This document shows, in pieces, positions 1 to 10,922 of a DNA stretch of 64,000 nt. This stretch comes from Flaccisagitta enflata. Its lineage: Eukaryota > Chaetognatha > Sagittoidea > Aphragmophora. Location of the stretch: positions 11,904,001 to 11,968,000 of the forward strand of contig OZ231126.1 in NCBI GenBank assembly GCA_965153355.1, given 5' to 3'. The stretch's first letter is position 1; each line of letters opens with the position of its first letter. Below the pieces are notes generated by a model. That model saw only the letters and a list, made by a program, of their open reading frames with translations, was not told where the DNA came from and did no database searches. The translations under genes and the position numbers were made by a program.

Positions 1-34
1 GCTAATGTGTAAAATTTTCTCTTTATCTTTCCAG

Positions 35-186
35 AAAAATTGTCCGGGACAGACAGGCATACAGACACGAACCTTGGAGGCGGAAACTACTTCGACTTTG
101 AGGATTATGATAACTTTCGACTGTCTGACTCTGAGGCGACACTTTCACCCCCTATTAGTGGTACAGTAGTTCTCATCCAGACTTGA
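35..186 (+). CDS. Terminal coding exon of an unrecognised gene (partial)
   Basis: A pyrimidine-rich tract ending in CCAG at 31-34 is a good 3' splice site. After two leading bases one frame stays open for 49 codons to TGA at 184-186. The peptide is acidic and aromatic in the middle (GGGNYFDFEDYDNF) and ends PPISGTVVLIQT. One other frame stays open almost as far (to TAG at about 166), so the frame choice rests on composition. No domain is recognised; the rest of the gene lies to the left of the window. Confidence 0.45.
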
Positions 187-329
187 GATGATGGATGCTG
201 GCATGGCACGGAGATGGATGATGCCAGGGAGTCAAATTTGGAATATACATGAGATGTAAAAAGAAACAGTCGCCAAAGGGCAATAGTGGTCAGCGGTACC
301 CATTGCCCTGCAGGGCTAGCGACCAAGAA

Positions 330-654
330 GGGTAACGGCCTCAAAGGGGACAAAGTCTTGCATAACACAGGGGGATTTTTGTTTGTCTTACCTGAGAAAG
401 TTGATGAGATGCTACAGCAAGCTCATTGAGGGCCTATGATAGCCTGAAGAGTTCCTCATAACTGATTCTGAGCCCAAGAATAGTAGCTAGGCTGAATTTA
501 AGCCAAAGAAGGTTGATTTGAGGCTGAAGGGGGCTGAATTAATGTCTGAGGGTGCTGAGTTGAGGATCAGATGGACTGATATAGGGCCTGATTTGAAGAC
601 ATATGTGTATGTCCGTGTTCTACAGGACTTTTTCCCCTTTGGGACAGCTACCCT
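330..654. repeat. Short inverted-repeat element, family G
   Basis: The left end (AACGGCCTCAAAGGGGACAA..., 333 onward) returns inverted at about 610-654 (GTTCTACAGGACTTT...CCCCTTTGGGACAG). The interior is degenerate GCTGA-rich sequence. A better-kept copy of the same family lies at 2265-2880. No coding. Confidence 0.6.
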
Positions 655-865
655 AGAAGACACGGTATTCATCAACCTCGTCGGTTACAATGATGTCATA
701 TATCCGTATTTCACTCTAAACATTTTATTATGAACATACATTCTTCGGAAGCATTGATCAGCATCAGATACCATCTAGGAAAAAAGTTTAGCAACACTTA
801 TGGTTGACAGTATGTTTTGCCCCCTCATATTCACAAAACTTTTGTTTTTGATTGTTTTTGGTTAT

Positions 866-1076
866 TTTTAGTCGCGTGCTACGCGACTCTACACCCCACT
901 TTGTCAGTCCGTCGGTCCGTCGGTCTGTCCGTTGGTCCGTCCGTCCGTCGCAATTTACTTTTTCGGCATTGATGGGGTTTTTGGCTATGGCGCTCCTGCC
1001 CAAATGCTCAACTGACCTCTAATATGGCCCCTGCCCACCCGCACGCGACTGGTGTAGCCGTGTATCCGGCCTTGTT
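866..1076 (-). mobile_element. Tag element, subfamily A (full length)
   Basis: Read on the minus strand it starts AACAAGGCCGGATACACGGC, carries tag AGTCGCGTGC beside GGGTGGGCAGGGGC, has a core of ACGGACCGACGG repeats, and ends with hairpin AGTCGCG-TAG-CACGCGACT then AAAAA. The 5' tag is the exact reverse complement of the last ten hairpin bases. Likely a non-autonomous Helentron-like (HINE) element; no protein. Confidence 0.75.
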
Positions 1077-1575
1077 GTAATTATACTAACTAGAACAAAA
1101 GAGAAAAACAATTTTTAATCCAATATAGGGACCGTGAGTTTGGTTTGTTTATCACGACCAATAGGTGGTTGCCGTAAAATCAATAAATTTTTGGTCATTT
1201 TGACTGCAAAATTCGGCTACTTCTCATTTCAAATCTGCCTTAAAATCCATGAGATCATTTAACTAGAGCTCAAGAGCTAACCAGCAGTGAAATCCGCATG
1301 TCTTCATCATTTTTTGGTAGAAATAAAAAGAATTTCAAAGATGGAAAGGTAGGAGTCCCATTTTTTGCCATTCTTCAAAGTATTTGATCAACTTCAAACT
1401 AATGGCATTTCCAAACGGTTTGATGCACAGCAAAGAGATTGCACTCAGATTGTAGATCTTTTGATGTAGATTAAAGTGCTCATGAATTTTCTACACCTAT
1501 CTAAATGAAAAGCTGAGATATCTCTCTTTAAAGGTGTTGCTAAACATATTTTCTAGATAGTATGTCTAATCTTTC
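1077..1575. other. AT-rich intergenic DNA
   Basis: I see no exon, RNA gene or clear repeat boundary here. Confidence 0.4.
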
Positions 1576-1579
1576 ACTT

Positions 1580-1757
1580 ACATACATAGTTACATACCTA
1601 CATACATACATACATACATACATACATACATACATACATACATACATACATACATACATACATACATACAAACATACATACATACATACATACATACATG
1701 CATACATACATGGATACATACTTACATACATACATATATACATACATACATACATAA
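1580..1757. repeat. (CATA)n microsatellite
   Basis: About 170 bp of tetranucleotide CATA with a few substitutions; the Tyr/Met/Cys-repeat reading frames across it are artefacts. Confidence 0.95.
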
Positions 1758-1888
1758 TACGTACATACTAACAAATACAATGGTATATGTTCTGCTAGAA
1801 TGACGCTCATTGGGTCGTTGCTAAGGACCGTCAGAGATGAATATGTTGGCCATGTATTCGGCCTTATTCGTATTACTGCAAATGCATA

Positions 1889-3152
1889 CAGTATGTTTCA
1901 ACTCTTTTGCAGCATTTTACGACGGCATGATTCCTGGAGTAATAGAGATGAATTAATTTTGAAAAAAGTCTTTGATAGGTAATAGTTTGGCATTTCATAG
2001 TAGTTGATTCCGGTGACTTTCTGGTAAAATCTAATCCTCTTAACATCTCATGATCTTAAAATTATGCAATGCAAAGTACTAAGCTATTTTGTTGTTATGG
2101 GAAAATTTTTTTTCTTCAAATTGATCTTATTTTGAAAGCATTTTGAGATTTTTATACCAGATAGGTTAAAAGTATAAGATATTTTGTTGTTGTTCATAAA
2201 ACGAGAGAAAAAAATTGTCCATGGATGTAGTTTGATGAAAAAAGGAGAGAAAAATGACCTTTTTGGGCAGCGGCCCCAAAGGGGACGAAGTCCTGTAGAA
2301 TACAGGGGGACTTTCGTTCATTCGTCCGTGTGTTTGTTTGTTCGTTTGTTTGTCCCCCCCGGCCCCCTCATCAGGCCCTTCAGGCCTCAAATCTGGCCTC
2401 TGAGACCTCAAATCTGGCCTCTCAGGCCTCAAATTCAGCCTCACAGGCTTCAAATCCAACCTCTCAGGCCTCAAACCTGGCCTCTCAGGCCTCAAATTAG
2501 GCTTCTCAGGCCTCAAATCCAGATTCTCAGGCCTCAAACCTGGCCTCTCTGGCCTCCAACTAGGCCTCTCAGGCCTCAAATTAGGCCTCTCAGGCCTCAA
2601 ATTAGGCCTCTCAGGCCTCAAATCAGCTATCAAAGCCTCAATTTATTGCTCTCAGTCCTCTGCCCTTTCAAGCCTTAATCCAGCTCTCTCAAGCCTCCAG
2701 TCAGCCTTCACAAGCTTCCAATTAGCATTCTCAAGCCCACATCAGCCTTCTTAGACCTCAGTATAGGCTCTTGGAGGCCTTCAGTCAGCCCTCTATACCA
2801 TCTCATCCACTTCTTCAGGCAGGACGAACGAAAGTCCCCCTGTGTTCTACAGGACTTGGTCCCCTTCGGAGCCGCTGCCCTGCTTCCCCTCACTCCAATT
2901 CACAATCACTCAAAGCAGGGCAACGGGTATAGCTGACCACATATTGCCTTTGGGCGACCTGTTTTTGCATTATTCGACACCAACCTCCTTAGGGTGTGAA
3001 AAGTATCAAACTTTAATAGAAAATACCTTAGAATTGTTTAGTATAAAGTGCCAAACAATTATCTTTTAGATATTTTTTACAAAATCAGGTTATCTCTATT
3101 ACTTATTGAGCTATGCCGTCATGTAATGTTGCAAACGAGTTGAAACATACTG
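1889..3152. mobile_element. TA-flanked inverted-repeat element (mariner-like MITE), copy 1
   Basis: Starts CAGTATGTTTCAACTC and ends with the inverted counterpart GAGTTGAAACATACTG, flanked by TA on both sides (1887-1888, 3153-3154). The inverted repeats extend about 85 bp with divergence. A second copy of the family is at 17153-17886. The interior holds a separate family G element. TA duplication is the hallmark of Tc1/mariner-type insertion; no transposase is visible. Confidence 0.7.
2265..2880. repeat. Family G inverted-repeat element with 21-24 bp minisatellite core
   Basis: Starts GGGCAGCGGCCCCAAAGGGG and ends with its inverse (CCCCTTCGGAGCCGCTGCCC); the arms are about 55 bp. Between them (2360-2790) lie some twenty degenerate units of the type CCTCTCAGGCCTCAAAT. 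Long RPERP/RPQIW-type reading frames on both strands are products of the repeat. Confidence 0.75.
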
Positions 3153-3294
3153 TATTTGAACGTTTCTCGATCTCGATTCAAACATATTCATCTCATGATA
3201 GGCACTGATACTGGTTCAACCTGTAGCATGATCTCGATTCAAACACGTTCATCTCAAACATATTCATCTCATGACAGCTACTGATAATGGCATG

Positions 3295-3744
3295 ACAGCT
3301 ACTGATATTGGATCATACTTATGGCCGCATGGCTCAGATCACTTTCATCGAGGAACCAAATTCAAGTTAGTGCCTGTCCGCGAGACAGTTCAATCTCCCT
3401 GGCGGTTGGCAACTACCGCTGAATACGAATTTCACGTTGCTGAGGCAAAAAAAGTCATTACCGAGTTATGGACTATTGCCATGTTAGAGGATGGAACAGT
3501 CAAAGGTATCCAAGAACAGAGTCGCTAGGTCATCAAGAACAAAATTTCAATATATGGTTTCTTACAAAAAGAACCCTTTCACATGATATGACAAGTGGAA
3601 CAATATCCCTCATTATACCCAGACTGAAAAATATGGAAGAGGGCCTTGTGAGCCCTCACTGACTAGTTACTACGCGCATCACTCCCAGTTTTCCATTAGC
3701 AAAACGAACTTAGCAAACATTCTTTCTGAGTCTAACCCAAAGCT
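3295..3744 (+). pseudogene. Possible decayed coding stretch, unrecognised
   Basis: Codons run open from about 3271 to TAG at 3526-3528 (including WPHGSDHFHRGTKFKLVPV and AKKVITELWTIAMLEDGTVK). The same frame continues after the stop (VIKNKISIYGFLQK), meets TGA, and a following frame reads YDKWNNIPHYTQTEKYG to a stop near 3750. Amino acid content looks protein-like rather than random, but there are several stops and no recognised domain. It may be a dead gene or a set of exons. Confidence 0.25.
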
Positions 3745-4349
3745 CTAATGCTTACCAAAATAGACACGGTCAAATGATTGTTACCTGTGTTACCAAAGTT
3801 GAACAAATCACCCAAGCAGGGCTTGACAAAATTCTTAGCTGCCTACAAGCGAGATTTTCTTTCATGCCTTTGCTTACAAATTATACAAATGCATGATTAG
3901 GTTTTTAATGTTTGTATTTTATTGATTAAAACATTTTGATACTTTTTTAGTAATCTTGCTCACAAAAAAGCTAGCTGCCTACAACCAATGCTTGCGTGCT
4001 TGAGCACTTTGTCATACCCTGCACCCGAGGGCAACATTGTTAAGAAACCATACCCTTGAAGGATAGAATTGAGGTCAAGCTTAATGCGACCGCAGGACAT
4101 TCTGATCCAAGGTACTGAGTAGTATGACAAGTGGAACAATATCCCTCACTATACCCAAACTGAAAAATATGGAAGAGGGCCTTGTGAGCCCTCACTGACT
4201 AGTTACTAGGCGCGTCACTCCTATTTTTCCATTAGCAAAACTGACTTAGCAAACATTCTTTCTGAGTCTAACCCAAAGCTCTAATGCTTACCAAAATAGA
4301 CAAGGTAAAATGATTGTTACCTGTGTTTCCAAATTTAAACAAATCACCC
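3588..4349. repeat. Direct duplication of about 225 bp
   Basis: Bases 3588-3812 recur at 4124-4349 with roughly 95 percent identity by eye (starting ATGACAAGTGGAACAATATC). A further about 35-bp piece at 4023-4057 recurs at 4346-4380, so the duplicated unit was longer and part has been lost. The unit covers the end of the decayed coding stretch. Confidence 0.8.
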
Positions 4350-4807
4350 GAGGGCAAAATTGTTAAGAAACCATACCCTTATTTACAATTTTGGTGTAAC
4401 CGTCATTTCTGGTTTGCGACGGTTGTTTCAGCTGCCCAAGTGTCCACGTCTTTGAGGCTATCTATCCATCCTTGAATTCTTATATAATGAGTAATACACG
4501 AATACTTGATTGGACGCGGTTGTCTTATGACAATAATGGTATGTTATCTCATGCTAGGTCAAGGATACGGATGGGAAGTCTCTCATATTCGCCTAACAAA
4601 TTGTTGTGCAAAAAAGCTTCTCATATGTACAAATGGATGGCGTGGCTGCGAAGCTAGTAAGGACCTCCTTGGTTATTGTTAGTCAGACTGGGCGGCCCTC
4701 GCACACGTTTTGGAGCAGATTGGCTGCCTACAGCAGAGATCGTCTTAGTGCATCGCTACAATCAGCTTTGCCACGCAAAATCCAGATAGATGTTTTACGC
4801 CCTTTTA

Positions 4808-5552
4808 AAGTATGATGTTAGCAAAGACGACCTAGACTGGAGGATAGATTTTAGATATCTCAATTTTGATTGATTTATAAAAAATTAGGATCTATGCTCA
4901 TTAAATATTGCTTTATTGAGTGAATATGTTTGCTTCTTTCAAACTTCAACTTGTGACTTGACTTTATCAGGATTTTATTTTTCAATGTTCTAACCCATTT
5001 CTCTAGGTTAGGCAAAAAAATTTTTCATGACTTTGAAAAAAAAAAATCAGTTCAGACTGTTTTCACAAGTTTAATGACTGTGTTATGCTTTGCTGGAATA
5101 TTGATTTATATAATCATTTTAAAAAAACAAACAAACAAACTGTAAAACTTATAAAAATACTTTGATTAAACTGATTATTTTTATTATTTAAGATTTTCTG
5201 ACTGATCTGATAAGATAGGTAAGAACGTTAGAAAATGAAAGCCTAATAAGGTCAAATCAAAAATTGATGTTTAAGAAAAGTAAACATATTCAATCAATAA
5301 AGCAATCTTTGATTACTATGATTAGTATAGATCTCAAATATTTTGTGAATAAAAACAAGGCCGGATAGACGACAATCCAGTTGCGGACGGTTGGGCAGGA
5401 GCAATAATGCGAAAATTGCTCGGAATTCAAAAAAATTTGTAACCTACCAACCGACCAACACAGCAAAGTGTAGAATTGCGTGTCCGTGATTAAAAATCAG
5501 GATACCAAAAATCTATCCTCCAGTGTAGGTCATCTTTGCTCCCATCGTACTG
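4808..5552. mobile_element. Long inverted-repeat MITE, copy 1, split by a tag element
   Basis: Arms of nearly 300 bp: the left arm contains GACCTAGACTGGAGGATAG and the right arm contains its inverse. The family recurs at 48384-48975. The right arm is interrupted by a tag element at 5354-5496. No coding. Confidence 0.7.
5354..5496 (+). mobile_element. Tag element, subfamily C (mutated)
   Basis: Starts AACAAGGCCGGATAGACG, 5' tag AGTTGCGGAC, short core, ends AATTGCGTGTCCGTGATTAAAAA. Substitutions have weakened the terminal hairpin. Sits inside the right arm of the 4808-5552 MITE, so it is the younger of the two. Confidence 0.7.
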
Positions 5553-5720
5553 TATCATTTTTCTTAAAGTGATAACACTTGTTTTAAAGCTCGGTAACGC
5601 TCGTTATGGTCGTGTTCAAGTTGGAAAAAAATCTACTCTCTAACACACATCTTTGAGCGCTGTTTTCTTTCTTGAAATTTCATCACATTGGGCCAAATGA
5701 TATGATTGTCGTGCTTGAGG

Positions 5721-5889
5721 TTTTTAGTCGCGGACACCTGACTCTACACCTTGCCGTGTCGGTCGGTACGTCGGTATGTCGGTACGTCGGTACGTCGGTA
5801 CGTTACGAATTTTGTTTAATTCCGAGCGATTATTGCATTACGGTCCCTGCCCAATTGTCCGCGACTGTCTTGCCGTGTATCCGGCCTTG
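5721..5889 (-). mobile_element. Tag element, subfamily B
   Basis: On the plus strand it reads TTTTTAGTCGCGGACACCTG...GTCGGTACGTCGG core...TTGTCCGCGACT...GTGTATCCGGCCTTG. Tag AGTCGCGGAC pairs with GTCCGCGACT at the other end. The core has become a GGTACGTC tandem. Confidence 0.7.
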
Positions 5890-6537
5890 ATCCAGCATGA
5901 TTTGTGTATCTGTGTCAGAGCGCGACCAATGTCAGTGACTCAGTGTTTGACGGCCCCACAAAAAAAATGACAAGAAAAACTTTGAAACTTTTTTTCCTCG
6001 GCAGCACCACTTGTCTGTGGGAATCAAAATTCGTCTCGCTGTCAAGAGTTAGGGACAAAAAACTTGTGTTATTACGGTTATCACGGAAGAGGAACGAGTG
6101 AGGACCCAGATGGAAGACTTAGTGTCAGTGACATGAAGTGCCCTCAATGCGGCTGTGGCAATGTCATAGGTCAGTTTGTGGGTGTGGGTGTGGATGTGGG
6201 TGTGGGTTTTTTCGCTTCTTGGGATATTACGCGCGATGTAAAACAAGGTCAATTAGGCCATTAGGTGCACCGGGTAGATTGTTTTAGCATCCACCCCACT
6301 GAAAGATATCCCAGTAGTAACAAATTTAGTGAATAACGCTATTAGACCACAGTTCAAAAGTCACTTCATAAATCACCGGCAAAATTCAAAAAAGTTTAAG
6401 CACAATGTTAATGTTTTTTTGTTTTTTTTTTTTGGGGGGGGGGGATAAATTACAACTCGGGCAGTCTAAAAAAGTTACTTACCGTATTTTTTCGACAAAG
6501 CGTCCAGGGCGCTTATAAAATTGATATATGACTTTGC
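5890..6537. other. Intergenic DNA
   Basis: Holds a GTGTGG-rich stretch at 6170-6210 and T and G homopolymer runs at 6413-6443. No gene supported. Confidence 0.4.
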
Positions 6538-6702
6538 TTTTTAGTTGCGGACACGCAACTCTATAAGAGGCTTTGTCCGTCCGTTGGTCGGTCGGTCGGT
6601 TGGTTGGTTGGTCCGTCACGCTCGAGTTGAAAAGTGGGAAAAACGCGCATTTCCGCCCCTGCCCACCCGTCCGCAACTGGTGGCCGTGTATCCGGCCTTG
6701 TT
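6538..6702 (-). mobile_element. Tag element, subfamily C (full length)
   Basis: Minus-strand reading: AACAAGGCCGGATACACGGC, tag AGTTGCGGAC, GGGTGGGCAGGGGCGG, GACCAACC core, CTCTTATAGAGTTGCG-TGTC-CGCAACT, AAAAA. The hairpin carries T:A where subfamily B has C:G, and the 5' tag has the same change. Confidence 0.8.
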
Positions 6703-7144
6703 TCCCTCCAATTAGCGCCCCCTTTATATTGTAGATGAACTGTCATTCGGTCTATCTCTTTCATGAATGGGTATCAAAATGCTAAATTTGACTCAAAATA
6801 AAGATATTCATTGCATATATCTGTTTGAAAGTCTTTGAAAATGGCTTATTGCTGGTACCATTTCATCATTTTACTCAATATTTCTGTCCAAATCTATTCT
6901 GAAAAGTGTAACATCAAAAAAAAAGAGGGGGCGCTTTTTGGAGGGGGGCGTGCTAAATGGGAAAATACGGTAATGGAAATGCTAAACCGGCCTTTGTTTT
7001 CAATGTATTCTGATGAAATTTTAGCCATTCATTGCTGAAATCACATCCATCATTCACGATTTTTTTTTTTTTTTTTTTTTTTTTGCAAATTGTACAAGGT
7101 TATACTTTTGCAATTCTAATATTTTCTTAGTTTTCCGGTTACGA

Positions 7145-7600
7145 CCCCAAACCAAGACAAAGTCCTGCAGAACACAGGGGAAATCTGTATGCCTGTTCAT
7201 ACGTCCATCCGCCCCCCCCCCTCATCTTCAAGGTTTCATCACCTTTGGGGCCCATTCGGACTAAAATCCTGCCTGAGAAGCCCAATACAAGCATACACAA
7301 TGGTCTAAACCACTGCTTCAGAGACCCAAATTCTGGTGACTGAGACTCTGATTCTGTGCCCCGAGGCCCGGTCATAGGCCTCCCAGATTCAGATTCTGGC
7401 TTCTCAGACCCAAACCCAAATCCATGTCCTGGCCTCCAATACCCAGATCCTGGCTTTTGATACCCAGATCTTGATCCGCAATATTCAGATCCTGATGCCT
7501 AATACCCAAATCATGGCCCCCATAGACCCAAGTCCTGACCTTTCAAACACACCCCAGCCAAAGAGACCCACATATTGGTCTTTCAGACCCTCATTTGTGT
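7145..7600. repeat. Family G fragment with degenerate minisatellite
   Basis: Begins with CAAAGTCCTGCAGAACACAGG, a family G end, followed by about 15 degenerate units resembling CCCAGATCCTGGC. A T24 run lies just upstream at 7061-7084. Confidence 0.5.
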
Positions 7601-7643
7601 AAGTATCATATGTATCGGTATCATATGTACCTCCATCACACCC

Positions 7644-7874
7644 TGATCTGGGGGCTGAGAAAAAACCGAGATGAATCTGGCTTATTTCAATAGCTTGATT
7701 TACGTGAAAAGCATACTTCTAGTTAACCCAGTGAGACGAAATTTTAACTGAAGCTCTGCATAACCATCGGCTTTCTTCATGAAAAATTCATCTCACTGGG
7801 GCAACAAGAAGTATGCTTTTCATGTAATCTAAGCGATTGAGATTCATCCTGGGTTTTTCTGAGTCCTCAGATCA
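7644..7874. repeat. Foldback MITE of about 230 bp
   Basis: Arms pair over about 85 bp: CTGAGAAAAAACCGAGATGA at 7655 returns inverted at about 7843-7864, and GAAAAGCATACTTCT at 7706 returns as AGAAGTATGCTTTTC. No coding. Confidence 0.7.
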
Positions 7875-8105
7875 TGGTGCACATGTAACAAACCACCCCC
7901 ATCCCCCCACAAACTCACAGGCAACTGCTTGAAATTGTGTAATTGCATAATTGGTGAATGTCGCTGAAGAAGAAATAAAATTGTCATGCCGATGGTTAGA
8001 ACACCTTCGAAATGTTTCATATTTTTCCAAAGCCCCAAATTCGGTACTGTTTTCGAATTCGGTGATGTCTTTTGTTTTACTTACTTTCTAAGCGGGTTTT
8101 TATTT

Positions 8106-8195
8106 GGGGTTAGGGGTAGGGTTAGGGTTAAGGTTGAGGTTGGGGGTGGTTTTAGGGTTAGGGTTAGGGTCAGAGCTAGCGTTAGGGCAAGGTGA
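8106..8195 (+). repeat. Degenerate interstitial telomere-like TTAGGG array
   Basis: Repeated GGGTTA with variants such as GGGGTA and GGTCA runs for about 85 bp and ends about 120 bp before the splice acceptor of the next exon. TTAGGG is the telomere unit of most animals outside the insect type (TTAGG). Confidence 0.7.
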
Positions 8196-8321
8196 GAGCT
8201 GTGTTAAATACATTTCAGCCCGAATCTACTCGAATTAAAGTTTCGCCCAAACGGGAAAACCTGATAAAAACAAAAGATCAGTATCGTCTTCGAAATTTTT
8301 TCCCTAAATTCTTTTTTTCAG

Positions 8322-8971
8322 ATCCAGAGAAAGATTGTCGTTACGCGCCTGATGTCTGGACGAAATATCCTTGTTACAAAGGATATCGCTATGGCTGCAC
8401 CCGGAAAGGATGTTGGAAATCGTACAATCAGACATATGGATATGGAAATAGACCTTCCTATCTTAAAAAGCAAGGCGCTTACTATTGGGCAGAGAATGAC
8501 ATGAAACAATCCTGGGACTGGGTTTGGTGTAAAACCAACGACGATTGTCTCAAGTATTGGAAGTCTATAGAAAAGAGAGTGGATGGCGACATGCCCTGTG
8601 GTAGATACTTACATCAGACCAAATCGTTTAGCAGCGACTGTCGTTGGGGTCTTCGTTTCGGCTGCGAAAAGAACCAATGCTGGACCGTTTCTTACCCAGA
8701 GAGTTCGACCCAGGTGTTCGCCACTAAGTCGCAGAAAAATCCGCCGGATAATGTTGTCACTTGTTTTGAGGACACTGATTGCGACCCTGCTAGGTTCAAA
8801 AGATCGGTGATGTACGGAAATGAGCGTGATGGGATGCTGCGTGGTCAGAAATGGGGCCCGGAGCCGACTCATACTAATGCCATTACTTGGAACTACAAAG
8901 AGGACAAGCCTTATTTTCCAGGCGAAGACAAGTGCGTTCACACTGGAGGAGAACCAGATCGTTGCATGTAA
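8322..8971 (+). CDS. Terminal exon of a Cys-rich, probably secreted protein
   Basis: A T-rich tract ending in CAG at 8319-8321 is a good acceptor; two bases complete a codon and the frame then stays open for 216 codons to TAA at 8969-8971. Cysteines fall in two matching modules: first YPCYKGYRYGCTRKGCWKSY then WCKTNDDC; second DCRWGLRFGCEKNQCWTVSY then VTCFEDTDCD. A short tail has two more Cys (DKCVHTGGEPDRCM). The pattern (aromatic-GC-x3-4-CW, then paired Cys-Asp-Cys) suggests disulfide-bonded extracellular modules. No signal peptide is in this exon, so at least one upstream exon is missing; none is identifiable near by. I recognise no named family. Confidence 0.65.
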
Positions 8972-9630
8972 ATGGCAACACATCAAGCTCCTTTTTCATA
9001 ATTTTGTATCGGAGATTCCTTCCCATGTTTTAGTTTGTGTACATCGGTCTGAAACAAAACATGAAGACCTGAAAAAGCATCATATTTGGAATAATCCTTC
9101 TCCTAAACAAATCAAGCTACAATCATTTTCAAAATTTGCTTAAACTCCTCTAAATGGGACCAATCTGGGGTTAGCCTTTTTCAAAACGGATGCTTCTTTT
9201 TAGTTGTTCGTATGTTCATTACCAAGGGTAAGAAGGTACTCCGAACCATATTGGGTTTTGCTCACTTCCTGAGATGTCTAAAAAATCACTCATTAAGATA
9301 TCAGTGGGTGCAAACGACTGTGCACCCCACTTAAGAGAAATGGTTTATCAATCGTAAAAAAAGTAATTAGTCAACAAAATTATGTAGGATTAACCAATCA
9401 CTGTCCTTCAATATTTGGGCATTTTTCTTCTAATAATCATGTCAATAGATTTGTCGATTGTTAGTAAAATCATTAAATTGATAAATACCTGTATTCGACT
9501 GTGACTTTTTTTATACTTTTTTGATACATTTTGCCCAATTTTGGTCGATAAAAGCTTCGCAATGAGTGCCAAAAGAGTGCATCATTTCTTGATTTGATTA
9601 ATTGCTTAAATGGTGCCAGTTTGATTAATA
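8972..9630. other. 3' flank of the Cys-rich exon and intergenic DNA
   Basis: AT-rich sequence without a supported gene; 3' UTR is likely in the first few hundred bases but no clear AATAAA was pinned down. Confidence 0.35.
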
Positions 9631-9633
9631 ATA

Positions 9634-9750
<117 letters not shown>

Positions 9751-9862
9751 AGTGCGATTTCTTTTAACCACAGTTTTAAATAATTTCTGATGGAGCATTG
9801 AGCATAAGAAAACAACAAGCTTGGGGAGACTGCCCCTACTCAATCGTCAGCTTAGGGCAGGG

Positions 9863-10037
<175 letters not shown>

Positions 10038-10194
10038 TAATGATCGTATTTCATATTAAGGGCAAACACCCTCCACCTTTACACGCTTCCCTAGATAGTC
10101 TTTACACTGAAGTTGCCCTTAAGATATTTCCACATTCCGGGCAAGGTTTCTTCATCCCTTCATAGGCTCACCACCCACGCATTTCTTCCTGTGA

Positions 10195-10335
10195 TTCTTA
10201 GATGCGTCTGTCAGGAACGCATCTCTATAAGAGGGTCTGTCCGTTGGTCGGTCGGTCCGTGTGTCCATCCGTCCGTCCGTCCCTCCCTCCCTCCGTCGGT
10301 CTGTCCGTAACGCCTGTGCGAAAACCGCGTTTCCC
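10195..10335 (-). mobile_element. Tag element, subfamily E, 5' truncated
   Basis: On the plus strand the 3' hairpin end reads AGATGCGTCTGTCAGGAACGCATCT, followed by CTATAAGAGGGTCTGTCCG and a GTCCGTCC core. The AACAAGG end is missing. Confidence 0.55.
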
Positions 10336-10865
10336 GGCTGATTTTGGCCACAGTGAGATCCTGTACTGAATCTAATGATCAACAAACTAGTTTTGAGAGC
10401 CACCTTCACTAATATGTCGTTTCATCTGTCTGTTCGTCCATCTGTAACTCCACACACATGTACATGTCACATATTTAGCGACTAAGTCAATACACCCAGA
10501 GACACAGTCCGGACGAAACGTTGCTCGGCCGGGCTAATTAGGATTCACCTCGTGACCTGCCATAACTAAATTTCCTGTTCTGAGCTGAGCCCTCATGCGT
10601 TCTTCTATGCACTCCGCCTTCGATTTGCAAACCTTATTGTTTATCTGGAATTCCATCCTTTCGTCTTCCGCCGTTCCGTTGTGTTTGGCTTTGGGCAGCA
10701 GTCTGGACGAGGCGCATGACCTGGGCTCCTACAAAAGAAAAGGAAAATTTTGCCTTTACCTCAATTCCCTCCTTTGAGGTAATGTAGTCCAAATTATAGC
10801 CTTGAAGCCCATTTTCAGCCCAAAGGCTCAAATTGTAGCTCAAGCTCCTAAGACATTTCTCTCTG

Positions 10866-10922
<57 letters not shown>

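Noticed and set aside
2166-2678. RPERP/RPQIW-repeat proteins on both strands
   Set aside because: Products of the family G minisatellite; no start context or splice signals.
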